This document shows positions 31,961-40,342 of a DNA stretch of 64,000 bases, piece after piece (position 1 is the first letter of the stretch; each line of letters begins with the position of its first letter). The stretch is taken from positions 620,001-684,000 of the forward strand of contig NZ_JABTEZ010000004.1 of assembly GCF_015711605.1 (NCBI RefSeq), given 5' to 3'. This DNA comes from Planomonospora sp. ID67723 (GTDB taxonomy: Bacteria > Actinomycetota > Actinomycetes > Streptosporangiales > Streptosporangiaceae). The notes under the pieces were generated by a model that did not search any database, had not been told where the DNA came from, and saw only the letters and a program-made list of their open reading frames with translations. A program made the translations under genes and the position numbers.

Positions 31961-34471
31961 TTAGTGCCGCTCCAGCCGCGACAGCATGTCCGGCAGCGCG
32001 CCCGTGTGCGCCACGGTCAGCCGCCGGGTGGCACGGGTGACCGCGACGTACAGATCACGGCCGCCCATGGGTCCCTGGGCGAGGATCTCGGCGGGTTCGA
32101 CGACGACGACCGCGTCGAACTCCAGCCCCTTGGCGGCGGCGGGGGTCAGTACGGCGACCGGGCGGTCGAGCACGTCGGCGGCCGTGTGCGGGAACAACGC
32201 GGCCACCTCGGCGTGCCGGGCGTCGGGAACGATCACCGCAAGCCGTCCCCCTGCCACGTGGGCGGCCTCCGGCGCGGCGCCGGTGCCCTCCGGCGGGGGA
32301 GAGGCCCGGCCGTCACCGTCCTCCGGCTCTGCGGAGGCGGGCCGGGCGGCGCTCTCCGCCTCCCCCAGGCTCGCCCTGACCACCGCCAGCTCCGCCTCCA
32401 CCAGGGCGGGCAGGCCGGTGACGCCGCCCTTGGCGCCCGCGTCCAGCCGTACCGCGCGCGGCGGGTCCCCGCCCTCGCGGACCGGTCCGGGCGCCTCCTG
32501 CTCCGGGGCGACCGCGGCCAGCACGTCGGCGGCGAGCGTCATGATCTCCGCCGGGGTGCGGTAGTTGACCGTCAGGCGCTCCTCGCGCCAGCGGCCCTCG
32601 AGGTAGGGATCGAGCATCTCGCCCCACGAGCGGGCCCCCGCGGCCGAGCCGGTCTGCGCCAGGTCGCCGACGACCGTCAGCGAGCGGGCCGGGATCCGCC
32701 GCATCACCGTGCGCCAGGCCATCGCCGACAGCTCCTGCGCCTCGTCCACGATGACGTGCCCGTAGGCCCAGGTGCGATCGGCGGCGGCCCGCTGGGCGGT
32801 GGTGGTCTCCGGACCGGGGTCGTGGTGGCGACCGGCCAGCATCCCGGCCTCCATGACCTCCTCCTCGGCCAGCCCGGTGAACTCCAGCACGCCCCGCGCG
32901 TACGCCTCCTCCTGCCGCCACCGTTCCGCCTCGGCCTCGCGTGCCGCCCGCTCCTCGGCGATGTCGGCGCCCAGCAGCTCGGCGGCCTCGTCCAGCAGCG
33001 GGACGTCACCGGGCGTCCACGGCGAGCCGTACGGCCGGAGCAGGGCCTGACGTTCGGCGGGCGAGAACTGCGGCGCGGCCGAGGCGATCGCGGCGGGGTC
33101 GGCCAGGAACTCGCCGACCAGCCGCTCCGGAGTGAGGTACGGCCACAGCTGCTCGATCGCCTCGCGCACCGCCGGGTGCGCCCACAGGACCTTGCCCGCG
33201 TAGCGCAGGTCATCGGCGTCGCGGGGCTCCTCCGGCCGGAGGTCCTCCTCGTCCTCGGCCAGGAGCGCCTCCAGCCGCGCGGCCTCCTCGGCGGGGAGCG
33301 CGACGAGCGCGTCCAGGCGGGCGGCCTCGTCGGCGGCCAGGGCGGTGAGCACGTCCAGCACGAACAGCCGGCGCGCCGTGTTGTGCGGCAGGCCCGAACG
33401 CCTGGCCCGGTCGCGGGCGGCGGCGCAGGCGGCCTGCGGGGCGCTGATCGTCATCTCCTCGACCACGACCTCCACCCCGTCGCGGAGCGAGGTCCGCACC
33501 GGGATCGTCACCTGCAGATCACCGGCGGGCAGGCGCTGGCGGTCGCGCACCGCGGCGGCGACGACCTCGACCATGCGAAGGTCGCCTTTGACGGCCGCGG
33601 CGGCGGGGGAGTCCGCGGCGGTGGCCCGCACCCCGGGATACAGCTCGCCGAGGGTGGCCACCACCACGTCGGTCTCGCCCAGGGAGGGCAGCACCTGGGC
33701 GATGTAGCGGGAGAACAGCGTGGTGGGGCCCACGACGAGCACGCCGCGCCGCTGCAGCACCTCGCGGTGGGTGTACAGCAGGTAGGCCGCCCGGTGCAGG
33801 GCGGCGACGGTCTTGCCGGTGCCGGGGCCGCCGTGCACGACCAGCGCACCGGCCAGGCCGGAGCGGATCACCCGGTCCTGCTCGGTCTGGATGGTGGCCA
33901 CCACCTCGCCCATCCGCCCGGTGCGGCCCCGCCGCAGCGCCGCCATGAGCGCGGCCTCGCCGACCAGACCGCGCCGGTCGCGCTCGCTCAGGCGATCCAG
34001 ATCGAACACCTCGTCGTCGACGCCGACCACGGCCCGGCCGTGGGTGCGCAGGTGGCGGCGGCGTGCCAGCGGGCCGGGGTCGCCGGGGGAGGCGGTGTAG
34101 AAGGGGCGGGCGGCCGGGGCCCGCCAGTCGGTCAGGATGATCTCGCCGTCGTCGTCGCGCAGCCCCGTACGCCCGATGTAGTGGGTCTGGCCGCCGGTCT
34201 CGTCGATCCTGCCGAAGCACAGGCCGTGCTCGACGCCGGACAGCCGGGCCAGGCGGCGGGAGTGCCCGGCGGCGGAGACGTCGCGCTCGATCCTGGCCTG
34301 GTGCGGCCCGCCCGCCTGGCCCGCCGCCAGGACGGCGGCCAGTGAGGAGCGGGCCTGCTCGCGAAGGATGTCGAGGCGGCCGTAGAGGTGGGTGAGACGA
34401 GTCTGCTCGACGCGGATCGCCTCGGTCAGGGCGGTTGCGGGGCCGGCGGTTCCCGGTTGACGGAGCGCCAT
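31961..34471 (-). CDS. HelD-like UvrD/Rep-family ATPase
   Basis: 836 residues from ATG 34471. An N-terminal antiparallel coiled-coil region (TEAIRVEQTRLTHLYGRLDI) precedes the ATPase, as in HelD, which inserts such an arm into RNA polymerase to release it from DNA. Walker A is VHGGPGTGKTVAALHRAA, Walker B HVIVDEAQELSAMAW, followed by VVGDLAQTGSAAG, LTVNYRTPAEIM, and the final LYVAVTRATRRLTVAHTG. In actinobacteria some HelD paralogues (HelR) protect the polymerase from rifamycins; I see no rifamycin-associated element upstream, so a resistance role is unproven. The upstream region is unusually AT-rich. Confidence 0.85.
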   Translation of the reverse strand: MALRQPGTAGPATALTEAIRVEQTRLTHLYGRLDILREQARSSLAAVLAAGQAGGPHQARIERDVSAAGHSRRLARLSGVEHGLCFGRIDETGGQTHYIGRTGLRDDDGEIILTDWRAPAARPFYTASPGDPGPLARRRHLRTHGRAVVGVDDEVFDLDRLSERDRRGLVGEAALMAALRRGRTGRMGEVVATIQTEQDRVIRSGLAGALVVHGGPGTGKTVAALHRAAYLLYTHREVLQRRGVLVVGPTTLFSRYIAQVLPSLGETDVVVATLGELYPGVRATAADSPAAAAVKGDLRMVEVVAAAVRDRQRLPAGDLQVTIPVRTSLRDGVEVVVEEMTISAPQAACAAARDRARRSGLPHNTARRLFVLDVLTALAADEAARLDALVALPAEEAARLEALLAEDEEDLRPEEPRDADDLRYAGKVLWAHPAVREAIEQLWPYLTPERLVGEFLADPAAIASAAPQFSPAERQALLRPYGSPWTPGDVPLLDEAAELLGADIAEERAAREAEAERWRQEEAYARGVLEFTGLAEEEVMEAGMLAGRHHDPGPETTTAQRAAADRTWAYGHVIVDEAQELSAMAWRTVMRRIPARSLTVVGDLAQTGSAAGARSWGEMLDPYLEGRWREERLTVNYRTPAEIMTLAADVLAAVAPEQEAPGPVREGGDPPRAVRLDAGAKGGVTGLPALVEAELAVVRASLGEAESAARPASAEPEDGDGRASPPPEGTGAAPEAAHVAGGRLAVIVPDARHAEVAALFPHTAADVLDRPVAVLTPAAAKGLEFDAVVVVEPAEILAQGPMGGRDLYVAVTRATRRLTVAHTGALPDMLSRLERH

Positions 34472-34632
34472 CTCTTTGGTAGACTCCTGTCTAATGGGTT
34501 TCTTGTATTCAAAGTAAGCTTTTGAGTATAGTCCTCCCGCCATGCCTCCGCCAGGCCGCAGATCTCGGGCGGCCCGGCGCGGACCCGCCCGCAGGCGGGC
34601 CCGCCCCTCACCGGGCGCCTCGACCGAACGCC

Positions 34633-35310
34633 TCAGCCGGGCGTGCCGGCGGCCATGTCGAAGAAACGCCGCTCCAGCAGGGTCGCCCGCCGGAAGAACT
34701 CCAGCACCCGCTTCTGCTCGTCCACGCCGAGCCCGGGGCCGACGCGGTCGAGCTCCCCGCGCAGGAAGCCGACCCAGCCCTCGAAGCCCGGGCCGCGGTG
34801 CAGCTCGATCCACTCCCGGTACACGAAGTCACCGGGCAGCGGCTCCCCGGCCCGGCTCGCCCAGCCCAGGTAGCTCCACTCGGCCACGCACAGCACCGCG
34901 ATGATCAGCGGGTAGCTCTGGCTGAGCCGCGCCTCGTCCATCAGGTCCCTGAAGTCCACGGTGGCCGGCTCCAGGGCCGGAGGAACCAGATCCTGGCCGA
35001 GGGCGGCCAGCGCCCGGTGGAAGTAGCCCCGCTCGGTGTCGGCCACGACCATCCCCAGGAACCTGCCGGTGGGCACCCGGGCCTCGAAGGAGTCGGCCGC
35101 AGCCACGGCCGCCCCGAGCAGTGCCGTGAAGGCGTCCACGAACTGGAAGTCCTGCACCAGGTAACGCCGCATGTCGGCCTCGCCGCGCGCGATGGCGTCG
35201 GCGAACGGATGCTCCACGACGGCGCTCCAGTCGGGCTCGCTGGAGGCGCGCAGCCATTCGCTGAACGCGGGGACGGGGGCCGAAGCACACCACTCGGCAT
35301 AAGAGGTCAC
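34633..35310 (-). CDS. TenA-family protein (thiaminase II-like)
   Basis: 225 residues from GTG 35310, with GGAGA upstream. All-helical TenA/THI-4 layout: VVEHPFADAIARGEADMRRY, LVQDFQFVDAFTALLGAAVA, then LCVAEWSYLGWA and HRGPGFEGWVGFLRGELD. TenA enzymes hydrolyse aminopyrimidines for thiamine salvage using a Cys nucleophile and a Glu pair. Here the usual Cys region is not obvious (only Cys 8 and LCVAEW), so it may belong to the TenA_E subgroup or have another substrate. No thi genes or TPP riboswitch adjoin. Confidence 0.75.
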   Translation of the reverse strand: MTSYAEWCASAPVPAFSEWLRASSEPDWSAVVEHPFADAIARGEADMRRYLVQDFQFVDAFTALLGAAVAAADSFEARVPTGRFLGMVVADTERGYFHRALAALGQDLVPPALEPATVDFRDLMDEARLSQSYPLIIAVLCVAEWSYLGWASRAGEPLPGDFVYREWIELHRGPGFEGWVGFLRGELDRVGPGLGVDEQKRVLEFFRRATLLERRFFDMAAGTPG

Positions 35311-35365
35311 AGGTCTCTCCTCACGATGGGGAACACATGGCGGGCATGAACGGTCCATGAATGAT

Positions 35366-35406
35366 CGCAGAGCGGTCCCGGCCCGGCGGGCCGGGACCGC
35401 TCTGCG
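35366..35406 (-). terminator. Very strong 19-bp hairpin terminator
   Basis: A perfect 19-bp inverted repeat (35366-35384 and 35388-35406, left arm starting CGCAGAGCGGTCCCGG) with a three-base loop lies 11 bases past the stop of the copper-amine-oxidase-like gene and upstream of TenA. It is the most stable stem seen in the window and should isolate the two genes. Confidence 0.75.
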
Positions 35407-35416
35407 AGGCGGGCAC

Positions 35417-36964
35417 TCAGCGGACCGGCACCAGGTCCGGGCCGACGACGTGGCCCTGGTGCGGGTGGGGGGCGTTCTGGTCGTGGCGGAAGTGCCCGGC
35501 GTACCAGACGACGACGTTGGTGCCGTTGACGCTCTCGCCGTCGACGAACCGGTCGAGCATCGCCCGGTTGTCGTCGTCGGGGTTGCCGTCGTACAGCTCG
35601 CTCGCCCGGCGGCGCAGGAACCACAGGTCGCTGATGCCGTAGGGGTCGGCGGTGTTGTCGTGCTCCCCGGGCACGATCCGGTAGCCGCGGCCGCTGGACT
35701 TGTCGGTGACCTGCCAGAACCGGGCAGGGGGGCGGCGCTTGCGGGAGGTCTCGCGCACGATCGTCGTCCCGACGGGGGCGTCGGAGGTGCCGTCGAACTG
35801 CTCGATCACGTCGTTGTCGGAACCCTCGACGTCGAAGTCGAAGCGCCAGTAGACGTGATGGCGGTGGCGCATGCAGGTGCGCGGGTTGCGCACCCCGGCG
35901 AAGCCGAAGCGCGGGCGGACCATGCCGTCGTCGGCCAGGCGCCACTCCGAGACGTACCGATACCAGCCGGCCGAGATCTCGCTGATGATCCGCAGCTCGC
36001 CGCCGGCGTCGTGGAAGGCCACGCCCTGGAAGTTGCCCGCGTCGTTGTCGGGCCGCTCCAGGATGGTCTTCGGCGCCCGGTCGCAGATCCGCCAGCCCCA
36101 GCCGACCGGGTCGGTGCCCGTCGCCGAGAAACGGGTCTCCTGGTTCTGCCAGTCGCGGAAGGTGACGCCGTCCTCCTCGTACTGGACGTTGAGGATCGGC
36201 ACGTGCGCCTGGCGGAAGACCAGCCTGCCCCGGTGGCGGACCTCGCGCAGCTCCACCCCCGAGCCGTCACCGGGATCCTGCGGCGCCGAGGCGCGGGGCC
36301 GTACCACGATCAGGTTCCACAGCTCGACGCCGTCGTCGACCACGCGCAGCCGTACCGCGTCCGGGCCGCCCCGGTCGCGCAGGCTCTCCACCGGCACGGG
36401 CAGATGCGACTCGCAGTCACCGGGGTGCATGGCGACGCTGACCCCGGCCGGGGACCAGTCGACGGTGCGCGCGGTGACGTCCACGGCGACGATGCGGTGC
36501 TTGACGTCCTCGCCGGGTGTGTAGACACCCAGGGTGGGGCGGCGCACGGTGGTGCCGTCGGGGTTCTCGAGATCGGCCAGGGGCGGCATCGGCTGGTAGA
36601 CGACCACGTCGTCGCCGGCGGGGAAGCGCGCGTCCGCCCGGAGGATCCCCGCCGCCGCCTGCAGCTCGGCGGGGCGCGGGTTGGGCCGGTAGCCGCTGGG
36701 CAGAACCTCGGCCCGTTCGGGCCGGTCGACGGTGCCGCGCAGTTCCACCCCCCGGTTGGACACCGGGTCGAACACGCTCGCCCGGAACGGCGCCCGCTCA
36801 CCCGGTTGGCGGCTCAGCGCGACGGCCTGACCCAGGATGAGCCGGTCGGCATCGGCGGTCTCCAGGTGCGCCAGCACGGCCGGGTGGGCCGAGGCGACCT
36901 CCCGTACCCGCTCGGCGGTCAGTCCCGCCTGCGCGACCGCCTCGATGATCACCTGTCTGGTCAT
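35417..36964 (-). CDS. Divergent copper-amine-oxidase-like protein
   Basis: 515 residues from ATG 36964 (GGGGAG seven bases upstream). Features of the copper amine oxidase catalytic domain can be followed in order: RHRGRLVFRQAHVPILNVQY, the strand pair around the cofactor Tyr (ISAGWYRYVSEWRLADDGM), a His-x-His motif (367 and 369, in CMRHRHHVYWRFDFDVEG), and the C-terminal NGTNVVVWYAGHFRH with His 491, 494, 500, 502 and 505. In true enzymes the cofactor motif is Asn-Tyr-Asp/Glu; here it is Trp-Tyr-Arg (334-336), and the loop between Tyr and His-x-His is about 17 residues shorter. Amine oxidase activity is therefore doubtful. No signal peptide is seen. It is a single gene with its own terminator. 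Confidence 0.6.
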   Translation of the reverse strand: MTRQVIIEAVAQAGLTAERVREVASAHPAVLAHLETADADRLILGQAVALSRQPGERAPFRASVFDPVSNRGVELRGTVDRPERAEVLPSGYRPNPRPAELQAAAGILRADARFPAGDDVVVYQPMPPLADLENPDGTTVRRPTLGVYTPGEDVKHRIVAVDVTARTVDWSPAGVSVAMHPGDCESHLPVPVESLRDRGGPDAVRLRVVDDGVELWNLIVVRPRASAPQDPGDGSGVELREVRHRGRLVFRQAHVPILNVQYEEDGVTFRDWQNQETRFSATGTDPVGWGWRICDRAPKTILERPDNDAGNFQGVAFHDAGGELRIISEISAGWYRYVSEWRLADDGMVRPRFGFAGVRNPRTCMRHRHHVYWRFDFDVEGSDNDVIEQFDGTSDAPVGTTIVRETSRKRRPPARFWQVTDKSSGRGYRIVPGEHDNTADPYGISDLWFLRRRASELYDGNPDDDNRAMLDRFVDGESVNGTNVVVWYAGHFRHDQNAPHPHQGHVVGPDLVPVR

Positions 36965-37134
36965 GTCGATCTCCCCGTTCACGTGTCGATGGCGCGCCGT
37001 CCCCGGAACCTTCGGCGCACCCCCGTTCCTATCCCGCGGGTGGGATGTTGGGAAGATCCGGAATCATCCGGGTTTGTGGCCGTGTTCGGCGCTCCTGCCG
37101 CCCTCCTCCCGAGCGGAGGGCCTGCCCGTCGCCG

Positions 37135-38259
37135 TCACGCGGGGGGCAGGAACTCCAGGTCGCGGGCACCGGTGAGGGTCAGCAGGCGGTCCGCCTCCTG
37201 GCTCAGCTCCGTTTCGGCCCGTGCGGTGAGCGGGACGAACGGCTGGACGACCAGGCGGTCCGCGGTGAGTTTCCAGGTGCCGTGGACGGTGCCGTCGACG
37301 AGGACGGTCGGCGCGACCATCGAGCCGACGCACACGCGCCTGCGGTGCTCGTCGGTCATGATCCGGGTGCGGTCGGCGTAGGCGACCATCAGGTTGTCGA
37401 ACTCGGGCAGGAACCGCGCCGGGGCCGGGGTGTCCGGGTCGGGCGGCGGCGGGGCGTCCGGCAGGTCGAACACCTCCCGGCCGTTCTCGTCGCGGTAGAC
37501 CCGCAGGTCCATGCGGGCCACGACCTCACGCAGGCGGGTCAGGCCCGACCAGGCCTGCACGTCCATGACCGCGGCCGGGCCGAAGGCGGCCAGGTAGCGG
37601 TGGACCAGCCGCTCGACCGGCGGCCCGGCCGCAACGGACCCGGAGGCGCCGGCCCCGTCCTCCGGGCAGGCCGGCTCCACGGGCCCGCCCAGCCACTCAT
37701 CGGCCAGGGCGAACGGGGTGGCGCCGCCCCTGCCCCAGGTGCCCTGCGGCGGGACGTGAACCAGCTGCAGCATGCTCTGGGCCGACCAGCCCAGCGCGTC
37801 GGCGGGCACGCCGGGCCAGCGCTCGGCCAGCAGCCGGCCCAGCTGCGGGCGGGTCAGGACGCGCCCGGCCAGCAGTTCCCGGCCCGCGGCGGCCAGTTCC
37901 TCCAGATCCACCCCCGCGGTCACCCGGCCGAAGGAGGCCTGGCGACCCCTGGCCAGGACGGGCTGCATGAGCGGGCGCAGCCACCGGTAGTCGGCCGCAG
38001 CGACCAGGTGCAGGGTGCCGCGCAGCACAGAGGCGCGTACGGCCTGCCTGCCGTACAGCAGCGCGGTCAGGTCGGCGACGGTGAAGCGCGCCAGCCGGGC
38101 GGCCAGTCCGAGGTAGGGGGCGTTGGCCGACTGGGCCTGCAGGCCGGCCAGGTGCTCGACGGCCGCCAACGGGGACAGCTCGCTGCGGCGCAGCAGGAGC
38201 TGCCGGTCCAGGGTGATCCGGTTGAGCGCCGTCGTGGTCAGGGTGCGCGGAGTGCTCAT
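37135..38259 (-). CDS. HTH_42 winged-helix protein, AlkZ/YcaQ-like DNA glycosylase
   Basis: 374 residues from ATG 38259. It belongs to the HTH_42 family of tandem winged helices, which includes DNA glycosylases AlkZ and YcaQ that unhook interstrand crosslinks. The family catalytic motif Gln-x-Gln appears as AGLQAQSANAPYLGLAAR (about 38-55). Later landmarks are RASVLRGTLHLVAAADYRWL, the FLPEFDNLMVAYADRTRI element and a C-terminal beta domain (VLVDGTVHGTWKL). In antibiotic producers such proteins often give self-resistance to DNA-alkylating products, but no biosynthetic genes are near. A role in repair of alkylated bases is the best inference. Confidence 0.8.
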   Translation of the reverse strand: MSTPRTLTTTALNRITLDRQLLLRRSELSPLAAVEHLAGLQAQSANAPYLGLAARLARFTVADLTALLYGRQAVRASVLRGTLHLVAAADYRWLRPLMQPVLARGRQASFGRVTAGVDLEELAAAGRELLAGRVLTRPQLGRLLAERWPGVPADALGWSAQSMLQLVHVPPQGTWGRGGATPFALADEWLGGPVEPACPEDGAGASGSVAAGPPVERLVHRYLAAFGPAAVMDVQAWSGLTRLREVVARMDLRVYRDENGREVFDLPDAPPPPDPDTPAPARFLPEFDNLMVAYADRTRIMTDEHRRRVCVGSMVAPTVLVDGTVHGTWKLTADRLVVQPFVPLTARAETELSQEADRLLTLTGARDLEFLPPA

Positions 38260-38307
38260 GACTGCGACGATGCCACCCGATGCGGAAAGTTTCGTTCCGC
38301 TTTCTGC

Positions 38308-39981
38308 TCAGGGCTCCGGCCGGGAATGGGGCAGCAGGAGGGTGAACGTCGAGCCCTGGCCCGGGACGCTGGTGGCGGTGATGGTGCCGCCGTGGGCCTC
38401 GGCGATGGCCTTGGCGATGCTCAGCCCCAGCCCGATGCCCTGGATGGCCGCCGCGGAGGCGGAGGGGGTGCGGTAGAAGCGGTCGAACACGCGCGGCAGC
38501 TCGTCGGCGCCGAGGCCGGCCCCGGCGTCGCTGACGGCGATCGCCACTCCGTCATCGGTGGCCGAGGCCGACACGGTGATCGGGGTGCCGGTCGTGGAGA
38601 ACTTGACCGCGTTCGACAGCAGCGCGTTCACCGCCCGCACCAGCAGGCCCCGGTCGGCGTGCACCGGGGGAAGAACGGCATCGACGTCCACCTGAACGCG
38701 ATGGTCACAGGAGCGGGTCTCGGCGGAGGCCAGTTGCACCGCCTCGTCGATGATCTCGCCCACTCCCACCGGGGCGGGGTTGACGGTCAGGTTGCCGCCG
38801 GCGACGGTGTTGACCGCCAGCAGGTCCTCGACCAGCCTCTGCAGCCGCATGGCGTTGTGGGTCATGGCGCGCAGCATCCGCATGCGCTGGCCGGCGGGCA
38901 GGTCGTCGTTGCCGAAAGTGAGGAGTTCCAGGTAGCCGAGGATGCTCACCAGGGGGGTGCGCAGCTCGTGGCCGACCGTCTCGATGAACTTGTCCTTGGT
39001 CCGATCCAGCTCCTTGAGCCGCGCCACGGCGGCCTGCTCCTGGGCGTAGGCCTCACGCAGCGCCCGTTCGGCCCGGCGGCGGTCGGTGATGTCGTGGACG
39101 AACGCGTTGAAGGTCCACGTCTCGGCCTCGCACGTGGCCCAGATCACCATCTCGATCGGGAACTCGCTGCCGTCGGAGCGCAGCGCCTTCAGCTCCAGCC
39201 GCCGCCCCAGCACCTGCGACCTGCCCGTGGCCAGGAACTGGGCCCGGTCCTCCTCGTAGGCGTCCCGGTAGCGGGCCGGCATGATCGTCTGGTCCATCGG
39301 CCTGCCGAGGGCCTGCTGGCGCGTCAGGCCGAACATGCGCTCGGCCGTGGCGTTCCAGCCGTTGATGCGCCCCTGCGCGTCGACGGACACGAACGCCTCC
39401 ACCGAGGTCTCGATGACCTGCTCCAGCCGGTGCCGGGCGAGTTCCGCCTCCCGGCGGGCATGCTGGCGATCGACCACCCGGCCCATCTGGTGGCCCAGAC
39501 TGGCCATCACCCGCATCAGCGACTCGTCCGGCGCGACCGCCTCGCGGGAGAAGAACTCCAGCACCGCCGTCACACCCACTGTGGTCACCACCGGCAGTGC
39601 GAACGTCGCCCTCACCCCCACCTCCTCGCCCGGCCGGGCGCGTGTGAACAGCGGGTCGCGGGTGACGTCGCGCGACCACACCGGCTCGCCCGTGGCGGCG
39701 GCCCGGCCGATGATGTCGGCTCCCGGGGGAAGCCGGGCGGCCGTCGTCACCTCGTACAGCAGCGGGAACTCCTTGACCGCGCCCGTCCATGCACCCGACG
39801 AGACGAAGCAGCCGCTCGTGCCGTCCGGCACCCATATGTGGCCCAGCGGCCAGCCGATCGCCTTGCGCACCGCACGCAACGTCGCACGCGCCGCCGACTC
39901 CAGATCGTCGCTGGCGCTGAGCGCCGCGGTGACACCGTCCAGCAGCGCCACCAGTGCCGCTTCCCGTTCTCCGGCAGGCAC
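38308..39981 (-). CDS. Soluble sensor histidine kinase (GAF-PAS-HisKA-HATPase)
   Basis: 557 residues from GTG 39981, with GAGGGGAC upstream. GAF domain (about 20-165, starting near GWPLGHIWVPDGTSG), PAS (about 180-300, with INGWNATAERMFGLTRQQAL), HisKA with His in FIETVGHELRTPLVSILGYL, and HATPase_c with [24 protein letters not shown] and IQGIGLGLSIAKAIAEAHGG. There are no membrane segments. Catalytic boxes look intact. There is no response regulator next to it. Related in plan to the longer kinase at 7372-9999. Confidence 0.9.
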   Translation of the reverse strand: MPAGEREAALVALLDGVTAALSASDDLESAARATLRAVRKAIGWPLGHIWVPDGTSGCFVSSGAWTGAVKEFPLLYEVTTAARLPPGADIIGRAAATGEPVWSRDVTRDPLFTRARPGEEVGVRATFALPVVTTVGVTAVLEFFSREAVAPDESLMRVMASLGHQMGRVVDRQHARREAELARHRLEQVIETSVEAFVSVDAQGRINGWNATAERMFGLTRQQALGRPMDQTIMPARYRDAYEEDRAQFLATGRSQVLGRRLELKALRSDGSEFPIEMVIWATCEAETWTFNAFVHDITDRRRAERALREAYAQEQAAVARLKELDRTKDKFIETVGHELRTPLVSILGYLELLTFGNDDLPAGQRMRMLRAMTHNAMRLQRLVEDLLAVNTVAGGNLTVNPAPVGVGEIIDEAVQLASAETRSCDHRVQVDVDAVLPPVHADRGLLVRAVNALLSNAVKFSTTGTPITVSASATDDGVAIAVSDAGAGLGADELPRVFDRFYRTPSASAAAIQGIGLGLSIAKAIAEAHGGTITATSVPGQGSTFTLLLPHSRPEP

Positions 39982-40342
39982 GTCGTCCCCTCGGTTTCTC
40001 GCGGCCTGGCTCCGCAGGCGCCATCCACTCGCTTCACTTTAGGTGATGAGGTGAGTACACAGCGCCGTTCCTGGTTCGAAGCCGCAGGCCGGCCGGACCT
40101 GGAGCCGCGATCATCGCGTTCCCGAGCCTCACGCCAGGTCTTCGCACCACAGCGGGAGCGCGAAACCGAACGGTGCGGCGACCGCTGAGGCCGCCGGTCT
40201 ATCCCCGGATCACCTTTGGTCTCGTCGGCGGGTTGCGGGGAGGAGACCAAAGCGACGGCCCCGTGGCCGGGCAGCCGTATCGGCTGGGCCGGGGCGAGAC
40301 GAAGGATCGGGGGACCAGCTCTTCGACCACGGACGGACCCCG
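39982..40342. other. Divergent intergenic region between kinase and peptidase
   Basis: About 360 bases between two divergent genes; no protein-coding signal. It should hold both promoters. I see no convincing palindrome or -35/-10 pair. Confidence 0.4.

Noticed and set aside
29563-32040. 825-residue plus-strand frame across LysR, hydrolase and helicase genes
   Set aside because: It crosses three well-supported genes on both strands and has low-complexity Arg/Gly/Ala composition.
34471-34560. A rifamycin-associated element upstream of the HelD-like gene
   Set aside because: The region is AT-rich, but I could not find the GC-rich inverted repeat expected of such an element.
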